Counted from the first letter of the stretch, positions 10,285 to 22,991 are shown. The stretch: 64,000 bases of DNA from Lentinula raphanica (GCA_027919835.1 JANVFP010000038.1:186001-250000), one strand, 5' to 3'. Made by a program: numbers and translations. The notes: generated by a model not told the origin, from the letters alone.

Positions 10285-13003
10285 TCATTCTAGTCTACCT
10301 CTCAACCAGCTCAACAAACCCTTCGTACCCTCCCTTTCCCAGATCCTCCTCGGAGGTACACGGAAACTACAGTCAAACAAAGCAGATCAACGAACTGAAT
10401 CAAGAGAGTAAACTCGAAGTGTACTCACGCATTTCCATCAACCAAAAACACATCCAACGGCAACAACCCCAACTCTGCCGGCAACCTCCCGATATCATTA
10501 TCCCTCAGATCCAACTCATCCAACTTCCATCCCGCAACGTCTCGATTGCCCTTGAACATCTCCGCCAAGCCCTGGAAACCGTCGAGCTCGGTGAGCTTGT
10601 TACCACGTAAGAGTAAGTGTTTGAGCCCCTTGCGGTGAGGAGCTTCGAGAATGAGCGCAGAGAGTGTGTCGGTTGTGAGTGCCGAGCTGGTTAGGGCGTT
10701 GTAGGAAAGATTGAGGAGGCGGAGGCTGGGGAAGAGGGATGCGAGGAGAGGAAGGAGGGGTTCGTTGGATCGGTTTGGGCTGCTGCCTTCTGGGGAAGGG
10801 TGGATCCGAGCGACGGAGACGGTGTCTGCGAAGTTACATCCTTCCAGGTCGAGCTCTTCGAGGTTGGGAAGGAGAGCTGACCCGTAGGAGGCTGGAAGGG
10901 TGAATGAACGGTCTGCGCGACGGTTGCTGAGGGTCAGAACCCGGAGAGTTAGTGCAAAAGATTGTGAAGCTATTTCGGCTAGAGGTGCAGAAGGAATCGG
11001 CACGGCAAAATCGTTGGGAGAGGATGTTCCGTTGAACTTGGATGAGGAAGGACTGAAGGAAAAGGCTCGAGAGTGGCTGATAGCTTTTGAAGGAGGAGAT
11101 GATGCAGGCAAGGCTAAAGTGTTGGTAGCACGAGTGTAGTATTGAGAGCTTTCCAAAGATAGAGAGGATGACAACGATGCTTTATCTTTTTCCTTTTCGT
11201 TTTGTTCTGCAGCTAGGGCAGCGGCCCTTGCGCGTCTTCTTCCACCCTCTGTTAACAAGCCTTGTTCTGCCTCGATCTCCCAAGCTTCTTTAACGATTTC
11301 TGTTTTCGGTACAGGCTTTTTGGACACCGGAGACGAGCTCGATTCGGAGGAGCTCCCTGCAGCAGCAGCTGCCGCCTGGGCCCTCATTCTTCGTTTAGCA
11401 CCTTCAGTGAGTTCAGCATCAACTTCCCAGGCTTCTTTTTCTGCTACCTTCGAGGTAGTGGCGGGCGTCCTGCTGCTCGAGCTTTTTGGACTCTCACCCC
11501 ATGCAATACCCTCTTCCTGAACGAGTTTCGCAGCCCGGACTTTAGCTCTTCGCTCAGCCTCAATCTCCCACGCCTCGCGGACAACCTTTTTGCCAACAAG
11601 GACGCGTAAAACTCCTTCGGGTGGGTCCTCTGTGCTTAGATCAAAGCTGATTTCGCGATGTGGTTGTAGATTCTGTAAAGCGGTTTTAATGGCGTCTGGA
11701 GTAACCCGTGTTTGACCCAGATCGAGAATACGAAGTCTAGGGAAGGCGACTTTGGATGATGACAGAAGATTTTCGGGACAGGATTCGTCTCCGACATCAG
11801 CCTGCTCCATTCTGAGTTCTCTGAGATTCGAGAGGCTTGCTAGCTTCTTCAAAAGGGCGACTGAGTTACCGAGAGGGTTGGACGCGAGATTCAACTTGAC
11901 AAGAGCGGTCGGGATCTCAGAGTCGATGGCCTCTGCAGATATTTGATTATGGGAAGCATCGAGATTGATCAGCTTTGGGAGGGGAACGGAGGAGCGAGAT
12001 ATGACGGGACCGAAGAATCCACCACTGGAGTTGTTATGCTTCTTACTGGACGAGAATGAGAATGGAGCATTAAAGGGTAATGAAGTGAATCGATTGTGGG
12101 AAAGATTGAGCACCGAGAGCTCTGGAAACGTAAAAAGGTTCGGAGGAAGAGAGCTCAGGGAGTTGTGCGAAAGGTCCAATGTTGTAAGGTTTGTCAAATC
12201 TCCAAATGATTTGGGAAGCGATGTTATCCGGTTATTGTGCAACTGCGAACAGATCCAGATCAGTATCTCACCCAGAGCGGTAGCTGAAGGAAAACGCACA
12301 TCCAAGACTTTGAGTGATCCAAACAGGGATATCTCGTGCTGTATCTCAGCAATGTCGTTGCTCCATACTTTTAACGTCGTCAGATCCTGAGCTTCGAACC
12401 ACGCCGGGTTATCGCGTTTCCCCCCGCGTCGTGCAGGGGTTGCTTCCGATGGTGGAAGCTTTGGCTCGTTCGGCACAGATTGAAGAGGGTCTGGCGTTAC
12501 GCCCAAGTGTATTTCGAACAAAGCAGAAGGAATACAAGGTAAAGAACGTGCTGAGAGATTAACGACGCCTTGATGGGAGTACCTGAGTTTGTTCAGTACG
12601 ACAAAGAATAATGATATCTTGACTCACCTGAGCTACGCCCTCTCTCTATTGTTTCTCGCACTGACCATCTACCAAGAGCGTCCTCCTCTTCGGCTGGAAT
12701 GCCAGAAACAGAGGGTATCGCGTTTTCGAGGGACGAGAAGTCATCTAGAGGTGTATTCCGAGTTCTTTCTTGCGCTTTTTTGGCTTCTGCGCGTTTAAGC
12801 GCTATGGCTTCCTTGATACTCAAAGTCGGCACGGGCATAGGCGGGTCGTCCTTTATTGCAAGCTTAGAAGATGTAGGACCGTTGGAACGAGCTGTGGCAG
12901 ACTTTGTGCGAACTCGTCCTGGTAACGGAGAAGAAGCAGGTTTCGTTTTCGACGGTGTGGCAGTCGGAGTCCTGGAACGGGGAGTTTGAGGTATACGTGA
13001 CAT
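10285..13003 (-). CDS. LRRC40-like leucine-rich-repeat protein, 840 aa
   Basis: Exons 13003-12628, 12550-12300, 12242-10429, 10366-10285. The N-terminus (MSRIPQTPRSRTPTATPSK) is basic and disordered. LRRs begin near residue 190: LHNNRITSLPKSFGDLTNL, LDLSHNSLSSLPPNLF and LNLSHNRFTSLPF. A second LRR block lies near the C-terminus (LRLLNLSYNALTSSALTTD, LDLRDNDIGRLPAELGLLPL), followed by the cap VDGNAFRVPPRRIWEREGTK. This N-block/C-block layout and the cap are those of LRRC40-like proteins. Between the blocks, three diverged copies of an EAWEIEAE element each precede a basic Ala/Arg helix. An upstream ATG at 13075 is in frame but the Ser/Arg start at 13003 fits the family better. Function is probably scaffolding; no enzyme motif is present. 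Confidence 0.88.
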
Positions 13004-13218
13004 TATGGCAAAAGGCAAAGGAGCAAAAAGCTCAGTCGGAGGAGGTCGAAGCAAAGTAGACACGGTCACGTGCATAGTTAATGCTTTAAAAATTCAAAAC
13101 TCATCGCAGCTCAGCAAATAAGACTCGGAATCACTTTGGTACGTTCAAAGGAAAAATATATTTCAACGGAAAAATTGATTTCAGATACAGTATAATACAA
13201 TCGTGTTTATTCTCCTAT

Positions 13219-15258
13219 TCACATTCCTACAGCCGCACCTTCACTAGCACTGGGTCCGCAAACGCAATTTCCCTCAACAGAGGCTGCGACGCTTTGACTT
13301 CCGGAAGCAAGTCGGTTAGCATTCGAAGTAGTCGAAGTAGTCGAAGATATCTCGACGCCATTCGATGAGTTGGAACTAGTCTGGTTACCAGTCGAGTTAG
13401 CAATTTGAGGGCGGTTCAAAGTGTTGGTCGATTGAGAAACTTGAACGCGATTCGAAGGTGCGATATTGGCACCTTGTTGAGCAGCCTGGCTAGCGGTGCT
13501 AGCGACACCGATACGACCTGGAGAACCAGCAAGAGTACTGGGGTTCGCAGAGTCGGTGACTTCGAGACCGTTCAAAGATTCGGTTTGTCTGTCCACAGAT
13601 TCGCTGGCGTCGACAGTAGCAGACCCAGCTGAGATAGCAGGCTGAACGGTTTCGGTGGCACCCACGCCGCCTGAAGAGGGACGAGTACTGTTCCTGTCAC
13701 TGGGACCAGCGTTGCCAACAATGCCGACGACCGAACCAGTACTGGGGATCTGTCCGTTGGTAAGTCCGTTCAAGAGAGCAGCCTCATTACGGAGAGTCGA
13801 GACAGGAAGGGTTGACACAGAAGGGATCGATGCAGAAGGGATCGACGCAGAGGGGATTGACGCAGAGGGGATTGACGCAGAAGGGGCACGATTGAGGCCA
13901 TTCAGTCTGTTTGCAACTGCCATGAGAGGTGGCAAGTCGTCGTTCTCAGTCAAATCCAAGTCGCCGCTGTTTCCAGAGTTCAGCAATGGAGCATCGGTAA
14001 AGCCGTTGATAATCATGTTCTGGCTTGCAGGGATCGGTAAAGGACCAACGCTCGGAATAGAGTCGGTAGTGACAGCACTGGGTTGATTGGCCTGTGTAAT
14101 CTCTACACGGTCATTCTGAATGCGACTCGGTACGACAAGGGGAGCGGGTCCGTTGCCCTGAATACCGAGAACACCATTCTCCGTGGCGCCCGAAGCTGAA
14201 GAAGAAGTGGTGTTTTGAGCATTCGACGCCCCGTTGGTCTGAATGATCTGGACACGGCCATTTTGATTGGGACTGGGTGTAGAAAGGGTGGGGAGCCCGG
14301 TATCCTGAATACCGACAGCACCATCCTCCGCTACGCCTGAACCTGAAGCCGTGCTATTCTGGGCGTTGTTCTGAGAACTCGACGTCGTAAGAAGAACAGT
14401 GCCCTGGACATCACCAGTCGGACTTGAATTCGAAGCTGGATTCGAAGTAGAATTCGAAGTAGAATTCGAGGTAGAATTCGAAGACGAGTTTGAAGAAGCG
14501 CTTCCGAAAGGTTGAGCAAGCATTACACAGACGTTGTTATCTGGAGAGCAGTGCTTCTTGCCGTCTGCAACGGGTACGCCATCCTAGAGCGAAGAAGGCG
14601 GTCAAATCATATAATGCACGGGGGTATCATAACGACATACCAATGCACTCTGACATGTTCTGAGATAGGCCTCAAAGTCAGCAGAAGGAATCTGGGAAGG
14701 ACGGAAATCTTGATATGTGGTGGGATCGTCGAGGTTGATCTTGGTGTATGGGACAGTGCAAAGTTGAGCGCCATTGATCAACGTACATTGGGGAAGACAA
14801 AGATTCTGAAGACGGTGTGTCAGCAACGTTCAAACAACGAAGCAGAGCGAGAAGGTCAGGCAAAAGACAGGGCTCTTCGCCGCGCACGACGGCGACGACG
14901 ACAGACACGATCAAGACAGGACAGGACAAGAATATATGATTGACTTCATATAATCACGACAAGACAGGGCAAGTACAGGGCATGGACGGTCATAGGCACA
15001 GACCAAACAGAGAACGACTAGCCAGACGAGGCAACGTCGCAAGACATGAACGACTAGCCAGACGAGGCAGCGTCGCAAGACACGAAACGACTAGCCAGAC
15101 GAGGCAACGTCGCAAGACACGAACAGCGGGCAAGAAACAGGCAGGGAATACCGACTCGCCTTTCCATCTAAGGGTTGAGGTTGAGGAGCGATGGGGCTTG
15201 CAAGAGCAGAGGCACCCACGAGAAGCGCAACGGGCAGGGACTTGGTGAAGGAAGGCAT
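13219..15258 (-). CDS. Secreted Ser/Asn/Thr-rich protein with N-terminal Cys-containing domain
   Basis: Exon 1 starts at 15258 with MPSFTKSLPVALLVGASALA, a clear signal peptide. Exon 2 is 14805-14641 and exon 3 is 14583-13219, both phase 0. Exon 2 and the start of exon 3 carry a compact domain with cysteines (NLCLPQCTLINGAQLCTVPY, LRTCQSALV, KKHCSPDNNVCVM). The remaining ~430 residues are Ser/Asn/Thr-rich with an SIPSA x4 run (13810-13875) and a duplicated block (AVGIQDTGLP / VLGIQGNGPA). It ends NCVCGPSASEGAAVGM, with no GPI-like hydrophobic tail. The exon 1 donor is not certain: the intron (about 15150-14806) contains a 36 bp repeat and the obvious donor (GTATTC at ~15151) is in the wrong phase. 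About 545 aa in all. Family unknown; a wall or matrix protein is likely. Confidence 0.75.
15012..15120. repeat. 36 bp tandem repeat, three copies, in an intron
   Basis: Units 15012-15047, 15048-15083 and 15084-15120 share GACTAGCCAGACGAGGCA and the following CGTCGCAAGACAC. They differ at one or two positions, and the third has one extra A. They lie inside the first intron of the secreted Ser/Asn-rich gene, which is about 345 bp and therefore six times the usual intron length here. Confidence 0.9.
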
Positions 15259-16360
15259 AATGAACGTGAAGGAGAATTGAAAGAATGACAGGCGACTAGA
15301 ATATAGTCGAGATAGTAGATAGAGATGATGAGGGAGTAGGAAAGAGAACGAGCTGGGGCTGCTTGAGGTTGGAGGAAATCCAGTGGTGTATTTATACCTT
15401 TCGTCCGTATATGGTGTTCAGCACTTTTGTGAGATAGCCTTTTTTGGATGAGCGAATCAGAGATGGGCGAGTTTTTCGTTTATAGCGAGAGACATGACGT
15501 GTTTTCCTCGCTCAATGACAAGCCAAGACATACTTGCATCTTCTAGGCGAGGATTTTGGTAGGGCTCAACGTCAACCACGATCTCCTCGTCCAGCGAGAG
15601 TCGTCGTTCACGTCAACCTTGTAGTGGGTAGAGTCTAGGTTCCAGCCTTCTCTGACGCTCACTAGGTTGCCAGAGCGCTGGTGTATTAGAGAGAGGTTTC
15701 AATTGTTCTATTACAACGCAATAAATGAGTTAGTGGAACATACCAAACTCTTTGCATCTCCTGCATCAAACCTAGAATGTTGCGAACATCCAGGACCGAA
15801 TATACAAAATATTGTTTTATTGGTCAAGAGAATAAGTTACGTTTCGGACTACAGGCGAACGACAAGAACTATGATAATCTGTTCGAAAATAAACGAGGTA
15901 CGATAGTATGTTCTACGTATAGGCTACAGGGTTCGTGCAAGGAATTTACAGATGAAGAGTCGCTGGGGGAAGATAGGCTCCAATGATCAATTTGGTGGGC
16001 ATCTGGTTCGTATCAATCTTGAGAGGCAAAGAGCTCGAAGCTTCGTGTTAGTCGTCGTAGCGACGAACCATAGAATAACACACCGCCATAGGAGGTGGGA
16101 TGGGCAGAAGATCAAAAGTAAATGGCACAAAGCAGAAACGAAACGGAATAAATAGAACGAAAAAGAAATAAGACAAAAGAAGCAAGCGAGATTTACCATA
16201 GAGGTAGATATTGGCGGGAAGGACAGCATACATAGTATATAACACAAGAGCAAACGGATGTCCAAGTAGATCAGCATGAAACACGAGTCATTGTCATGAA
16301 TGGAAGAGATAACTGGACACACAGCATTTCCGGAAACGCGCGGGCACGAAGTGATAGCAT
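15259..16360. other. Intergenic: promoter of the secreted gene and 3' flank of the Crz1 gene
   Basis: No coding region is supported. Both flanking genes are on the minus strand, so the left half is promoter and the right half 3' untranslated and terminator sequence. Confidence 0.6.
15391..15396 (-). promoter_or_regulatory. TATA box of the secreted Ser/Asn-rich gene
   Basis: Minus-strand GGTATAAATACACC places a TATAAA about 135 bp upstream of the ATG at 15258. Confidence 0.5.
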
Positions 16361-19236
16361 CTATAGTGCTACCCCCACTGATGGCCAACCTTGATCTTCC
16401 GTTTTCATGCTCTGGTTGGAGGGCCACCCATCAGTGTCCATCTGCATGCCATCATCTTTTGTGGAAGTGATAGGAATGGGCAACGACTTCGCAGGTGCAC
16501 TATCTTGCAAGTTATTCGTGCCGTTGTTCGTTCGTGAACTGGATCTGGGACGCGCGCGATTGGGGTCGGATTGCTTAGAATTGGCTTTGGGAGACGTAAG
16601 GCCGGGAGGTAGCGTCCCGTTTTGCTCTAATGTGCGTTGACATTCGGCACCACCTTCTGAACGCACTGAGTAATGATTGATGAGATTACAAGAATGTGTA
16701 ACGGTTTGAAAGTTGAACTCACGGTGTCTATTGAGAGCATCCATTCTTGCAAAAGGTTTTTGACAACCTTCGCAAGTGAAGGGGCGGTAATTGGTATGAA
16801 GCTGTTCATGGCGTTTACAGTCATGCTGGCGCGCGAAACCTTTGTTACACCCAGGCCAGTGACAAAGGAATGGTTTTTCTTCGTTGTGAGACCGAATATG
16901 CCCTGGTAAAAATAGTTATAACAACTGAAATGAACCACAGCTAAACAGCTCACCTTTCAGATTGAAACTTCTCGTGAACGTACTGCCACATCCGGGGACA
17001 GGACATATGAAAGTAGCTTCCTGTTTCCGCCTGTTATGACTAGCTTTTGCTGTTCGACCTGTGGTAACATTGGGTTTTGAAACTATTAACGGTACGTTAG
17101 TACCACCAACGGTAACCACGGACGGCAGAGGTTTCCCCGCAGATCCCGGGGAATGGAGTGGAGGCAGCGAAGGTAGGCCCATGGTGGGCATGTTGGGTGT
17201 ACCACTACGAGAGGATGAATTGAGCCCACGAGATGGGGCCGCACCATTTAACAACCCAAAATCGAGGCTATCTGGAGGTGGAAGTTCGTTGTATCTTCCC
17301 CGTGGGGAGACATTGGGGGAGGGATATGGAGAAGCACGAAGAGAGCCTGAGATGCTGCCTGCATTCGAACCACCGTTCGACCCTGGGCCACCATTGAGTC
17401 CTAAACCAGATTCGAATCCTGAACCCCACGAGCCGACACCACGTTCACTGCGCGTGCCAGAAGACGCACGCCTTATGTGACCCATGGGTGGTCCCTGCCT
17501 ACCAGGACCCATGTTGTTAGAAGAAAGACCCATCCCGGCACCAAGGTTGGGAAGAGCAGAACCTAAACCAAGTGATCCAATCTCGTAATTATTGCCTACG
17601 CCAGAGGAACCAGAGTAAGAATACGAATGACCGTGTCCTCGCGGAAGCAGAAACTGTGGCGTATGCGCTCGCTGTTCTTGTTGGTGCTGTATGAAGTCAC
17701 CGTGGGCGCTGGGCGGGAAAAGTAAACCGTTGCCTTGTCCGCTCCCGATATTTGACTGTTGTCCTGTACCAGATTCGGCAACATTGATACCAGGCACGTT
17801 GCCGAACCTCAAATCTTCGGATCTAGACGCACGGACATGTCCACCTCCACGACCGTAAGAGTCGGATTTTGAACGCCGAAGTGAACTCGCCTCGACCGAG
17901 AGAAAAGCGGATCCAGCGCTGTTCTGGGGGGAGGTAGGAGAACCACCGAACGTGAAATTCGAGTTGAGTCGGCCAGAATTGGGGTTTGAAGAGTTCGGAG
18001 GCGAAACATCTGTCATATTGACTGTGGCGTCGTCCGCTATGGCAGAATCATCGAAAGACGTTAAACCTTGGTTATCCCAAGAGGGCTGTTCGAGCGATCC
18101 ATCTGACTTCGACCGGATTCGAGGCATCGTACTTTCTGGAAAAAGGAAGGCATTGCTGTTGGACAATCGAGACGTTCCAGTCTGAGATGAAGAAGAGGAA
18201 TAATTCTGATATTGACTTGCGGAAGTGTCCATACGAGAGTTGCTCTCAGTCGGATGAGGAGATGGTGTACGTCGTGGGTTCCAGGATTGAGTTTGACTAC
18301 CCGGAAAAGGTGCTAGGTTGTTGTCTGAAAATTAGGATGAGTAAGAGTATGTAATGCAAGTCGTAACATCGAGAAGCATTCACCGTGTCTAAATGGCATA
18401 CTGCTTTGATCTCCACCTGGATTGGTTACTGCTCCACCCCCGCTCACAGGCGTGGCAGGAACAATTCGAAGGGCTGGGCCTGCGCCGCCATCTCCATCAT
18501 CCGGAGCATTGATGGTAGGAACTTCGTCATCGGGCATTAGCAACCTCGGGGGACTCTGAGGTTTGCCTGAAGCTCTTTGGGGCGACAGTGAGCGGGATTG
18601 AACATCGGCTGGAAACTGAGCCTGTCGTGGTGAATGTTCAGGTAAAGGCTCGTTTCCCCAAGCCGGCGAATGAAAGGACATTGTTTCGAATGACTGAGCA
18701 ACGGACATATGCGGCGAACGTGTAATATGCTGAGCCTGCAGGTTCGGTGATAGATGTACTGGTTGCTGCTGATGATTGGATGAAACAGATGAAGCTCTAG
18801 AGCGAATGCCATCGTTCGCACTGCCATTCGATGAGCCTGGGGACGAGTAGTCACCATAAGTGCCCTGATAAGAAGACAGATAATCGTTGTCGTTGAACAT
18901 CAGCAAAGAATTGCCTGTAGGGTTGTCGTATTCTGAAGGATCGTAACCAGGAGCACGTTGATTGCCTTCCGCACTCAGAAGACCAAAGCCTGCTGAAGAA
19001 GAATAGTCGAGATCGTCGTCAAAACTGAGCTCGCTGTGTGCGCTGAATGGAGAATTATTGTATGAAGATATATCAAGTTCTGCGCCTGTGAAAGACGGAC
19101 TTTGTGTACCGCCGTTGTTGGCAAAAATTTCGTTGGTGTCGGGAATGACTTCGAAGGTGACAGGAGGAGAGGGAGGAGGATTGTTGAAATCACCAAGATC
19201 GTGTAAGAAAGGAGAGCCGTCAGAGCGAACGTCCAT
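16361..19236 (-). CDS. CRZ1: Crz1-type C2H2 calcineurin-responsive transcription factor, 902 aa
   Basis: Exons 19236-18384, 18324-16954, 16902-16723, 16665-16361, all phase-consistent. Residues 1-720 are Ser/Pro/Gly/Asn-rich. Zinc finger 1 is [14 protein letters not shown] with HIRSH; finger 2 is [20 protein letters not shown]; finger 3 is [17 protein letters not shown]. The [11 protein letters not shown] signature of finger 2 is diagnostic of Crz1/Prz1. In yeasts and moulds calcineurin dephosphorylates Crz1, which then enters the nucleus and induces calcium, wall and ion stress genes. The N-terminus has a serine-rich, [16 protein letters not shown] region typical of the regulated part. The C-terminal tail contains LPIPIT, a possible calcineurin docking motif. 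A longer start at 19320 is open but less likely. The intron inside finger 1 matches the position found in the two zinc-finger genes at 45.7-50.0 kb. Confidence 0.92.
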
Positions 19237-21506
19237 TATAGAGGTATTTCTTCGAGGGCTGCGTAGCGAAGGGGCTGTCCAAAGGCTGTGACATATTAAG
19301 TAAATTTCTCGTACAAACAATGTACAAACAACCTCGGCATCATCCGTGAAACGGACTCCGATGTACCAACTTGTACCAAACCCTAAAACTCCTCATCCCG
19401 TCTTCATTCTCTATCTCTATTCTCATTTAGCTCACAGACAACTTCGTATACTCCTCCCTTTCGAATGCCAGAATATTTTCTACATTCGTACATTTTAACA
19501 TTAACAGTTTTGAATTTTTTGCTGAATTTTTCAGGTCAACTCTTTCTCCCGCTGGTGGAAACAATCAACAATGCACATGAAACGCCCGACCGGAGACCTG
19601 CATTCAAATTTCCAAAAGGTGAACGGAAGAGATGCAGTATACGGATCTCCACATCAAGATCGCAACACAACATGATCCTGATGATCCTCTGGAAACGTGA
19701 TACAATCTCCTTCCTGCTGCCTTTTCCTCAGCGATACAGTGATTTGCAGCGGTTGAATACCTAGATTTAACACGGGCTGGCAGTGTAGCAGCGACTTATA
19801 AAATGTTGCAAATGCCACTTGAATGATGGGTCGATCCTCACGCTCTCAACTCCTACCGGTGTTCAGGAGGCGCTAATTAAGTATTAAAAACCATCATTCG
19901 TGCAACTTACCGAGAATGTTCGACCAGGATCAATCGAGGCGCCAGAATTTACACACAAACCTGGAAATCGTGTACATTCCCAAGTTGCAACTGAAAGCTG
20001 GAACTGAGGACTGATGTCGCGAGATGAGATGGTACCTAATATCCCTTCCTCGGCCTTTCTTACTATTCATTCTTCGAGCTCTCCACAGACAAATTCTCAT
20101 CGAGGATATTCTCAAGTCAGGGGGGGCCGAAGACGATTCTAATTTCTTTAATCGGTCGAATACGTAGACTCAAACCCCTCCCGGGGATCGTATTCGAGCT
20201 CATGTAAGTTCCTTCATTTTCCGCAGGAACCACCAGAATTTTTGCCGACCGTTACAGCTAAGTAACTGATTCAGCTTCAAACATGTCGCAACTTTCCCTT
20301 AACTGCCGACCGCTCCCCTCTATGTACCTGTTTGTATCGAGCATGCTCTTAATCAGTACGTCCATCCTAATTCGATTTAGCAACTTGAATGTCGCTGGTT
20401 CTCGTGACCAGAAGATTGAAGCTCCAACCTACTGCTAATGTTATTAATTGGAAACAGAGAAAAGAGACGGTAGCCCATCCTAAGCTTCATTTGGACCACA
20501 ATCTTCTCACCGACGAAGTCGGTACTTCATGTTTTCCGTCGTCGGCGAAACGCTCGAGCGACCTTTCAAAAGCCGATACCGAAAACCTCCAATGAGCATC
20601 CGAATGCATATGGCTTGTCGCAAAGGTGTACAGTTCATCCAAATGCAGAGGATACAACAGATTCCGACCTGTGGTTTCCTATGCTCAGTGTACGATATGG
20701 TTTCGGTGTCTTCGTCCTTCCTGAACTCACGATGATGTTTCTATGAAGAGAACTAGTGTCCCCATTCATCCGCAACTACCGCGGAATTGACCATCTCCAA
20801 TCTTCAAGATGACCTATTAGTCCATATGCATCTGGGCTTGAATAAGGCTTCATAGGATTTGAAACCACTGGGGTGAGGCTCCCGGAATATGCTGAATTGC
20901 TCGCCCGGGTAGAATCCTGTAAAATCGCATGAAGCTCAAAGAAGAACGGTACGTTATGAATTATAGTAGACTGATGAAGGTATTCATCTGTCAGAGACTG
21001 GCTCATGTGTGGACATTAGACAGCAATCAAGGGGCTATGTTACATTATGCACATGCTCATAGTATGTATATGGTTATCGAGAAGCTTTCAGACCAAAAGA
21101 TCCAACGTTCAGAGCTTGGTACATTTTCCGATCGACTTCCTACTACCAGAGGAATCATCCATCCTCTTCAGTTTTACATGTGCCAAGTTACGTCGGAATT
21201 TGGGGATGCATGGTACTACTATTACATAGGATCATCCCGGAATAGTTCAACAATTGTTCAAGTCATCGTAGGTGATCGCTCAGTCATCGCCATTGCATCG
21301 CCAGTGTACAGCTATTAGAGTGCAGCGCCTCGGTAATGATTGAGGTCATTTCAGTCAGAGTCTGCATCTGCATCTGACAGTACAGCTTTCGATTACCATA
21401 AGCACGAAGTTAGGCCTTTGAAGAGACATCGATTGAAGAGACGTCGAAATTGGTAATCCACGGTGTCTGACACACCGAAACGACATTTCATTGAATCATC
21501 CATTAA
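19237..21506. other. Intergenic, 2.3 kb
   Basis: The longest gene-free stretch. The left part is the Crz1 promoter with CT-rich leader-like sequence around 19400-19470. Frames at 20389-20735 are short and unsupported by splice signals or motifs. Nothing else recognised. Confidence 0.55.
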
Positions 21507-22991
21507 TCAGCGCAACGCTAAGTCACTCTTGGAAGCGAAGCTCGAATCCTCTTTCACAATGAACTCGATCTCGCTATCAACTTGACTCATTAAATGCTGC
21601 ACGTCATGCTGAGGAACCCATCCGAGTTTGCGAGCATTATTCCCATGGATAAGACAACTTTGAACAGCAGAGATCAGTGATACGAAGAAAGATATAACTA
21701 GAAACATCAACCTACCTCCCGGCAAGGGAAACGGGAACCATCCCCGCATCACAACCCAAAACCTTCCCCATTGCAATCAAATCATCATCAGTGGCAACGG
21801 GAAGCTCTTGAATAGTTTCGAGACTGTTCCGTTTTCGCAGAGCATTGACTATAGCAAGGGACAAGCTTCTCCAGCTGAAGGTTCCATTTTCGGAGAAATA
21901 GAAACCATCTCGTCCGTAAGGAGCTTGAAGGCGTATGAGGTTAGAGAGGAGAGTAGCATACAACTTCACTTGGTCATCGATATGCATGAGCGCCCATAAC
22001 TTGAAAAGACGAATGTAGGCAATAGTAACAGAGTTGGATAGAAGGCAATGACATACCGTATCTGTTTGATCCACCTGATATAACTGTCCCAACGCTCTTG
22101 CCACCCGGACTAAAGCAACAATTTGGATAGAGATTTTGTTGCCAAACCCGGTACCGGTACCATCTTTCAATCAAGATATACCATAAGAAACAAGAAGTAC
22201 GTTCGTCGTTCCAGTACTCACAGACCATGGGAGGAGCAACAATGTAAGCTCGGACACCCTTGCTCTCAGCAAAATCAATAATCTGATTGTTGAGCGATAC
22301 GAACTGCAAAAAAGCATCGATATCATCATCACAGGTGAATGGCGGAACGAGAGCACAAACTTGTTTCATGACGGGATGACGAGTATCGAGTCCTGCCACC
22401 GTGTTGTATACATCCCCATCATCGTTCAAGAAGGAGGTCTGATCAACGCCAACATGGCTGGAGAACATCTTAGCTCCAGATGTCTGTTGGCAATTAAATT
22501 GTCTGCCTTACAGAAAAATGATGAGAAGACTCACATGAACGAAGTGAACAGGAACACCCAGCCTTTCCTTGACCGTGCACAATGCTTCTATGAAATGCTT
22601 CGCGACAGGGAAATGTCGAGCGTCCACGGTTTCAATCACGACAGACACTTCAGTTCTTGATCAGACGGATAATACCAAGAGCAGACACAACACACTTCCA
22701 TACCGGAATTCTCGACCACGAGCCTCTTCATTTCTTCCGCGTCCTGGACATCACCGAGCAAAGGTACAACATTTTCGCCCAATTCAACCACCTCTTGCAC
22801 TTGCTCCGGTTTGCGTACGAGAGTGAACAGTTTGATGTTTTGTGATTTCAAATCAAACTTATGGAGCAAGTATACCAGAAGGCTTCCACCTCTATCGATG
22901 TCTGTTCTGAGTCTGGATCGGATATGGAGAAATCAACGACGTACATGTATCCAGATGCGCCTGTGAGCAAAACAGACGTGGGTTCAGCCAT
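21507..22991 (-). CDS. Extended SDR / NAD-dependent epimerase-NmrA-like protein, ~368 aa
   Basis: Exons 22991-22945, 22891-22692, 22647-22535, 22483-22361, 22303-22222, 22163-22057, 21999-21716, 21657-21507. The N-terminus reads VLLTGASGYIGGSLLVYLL, the dinucleotide-binding TGxxGxxG Rossmann motif that appears only after the first intron is removed. LGDVQDAEE and VVIETVDARHF are later Rossmann elements, and VHTSGAKMF and MVYGTGTGFGNK match the SDR fold core. The usual YxxxK is not obvious. The exon 2-3 junction is uncertain: GTTGTG/GAAG (44 bp) and GTGTTG/CAAG (38 bp) both keep the frame. The substrate is unknown; relatives are annotated as NAD(P)-binding or nucleoside-diphosphate-sugar epimerase proteins. 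Confidence 0.85.
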
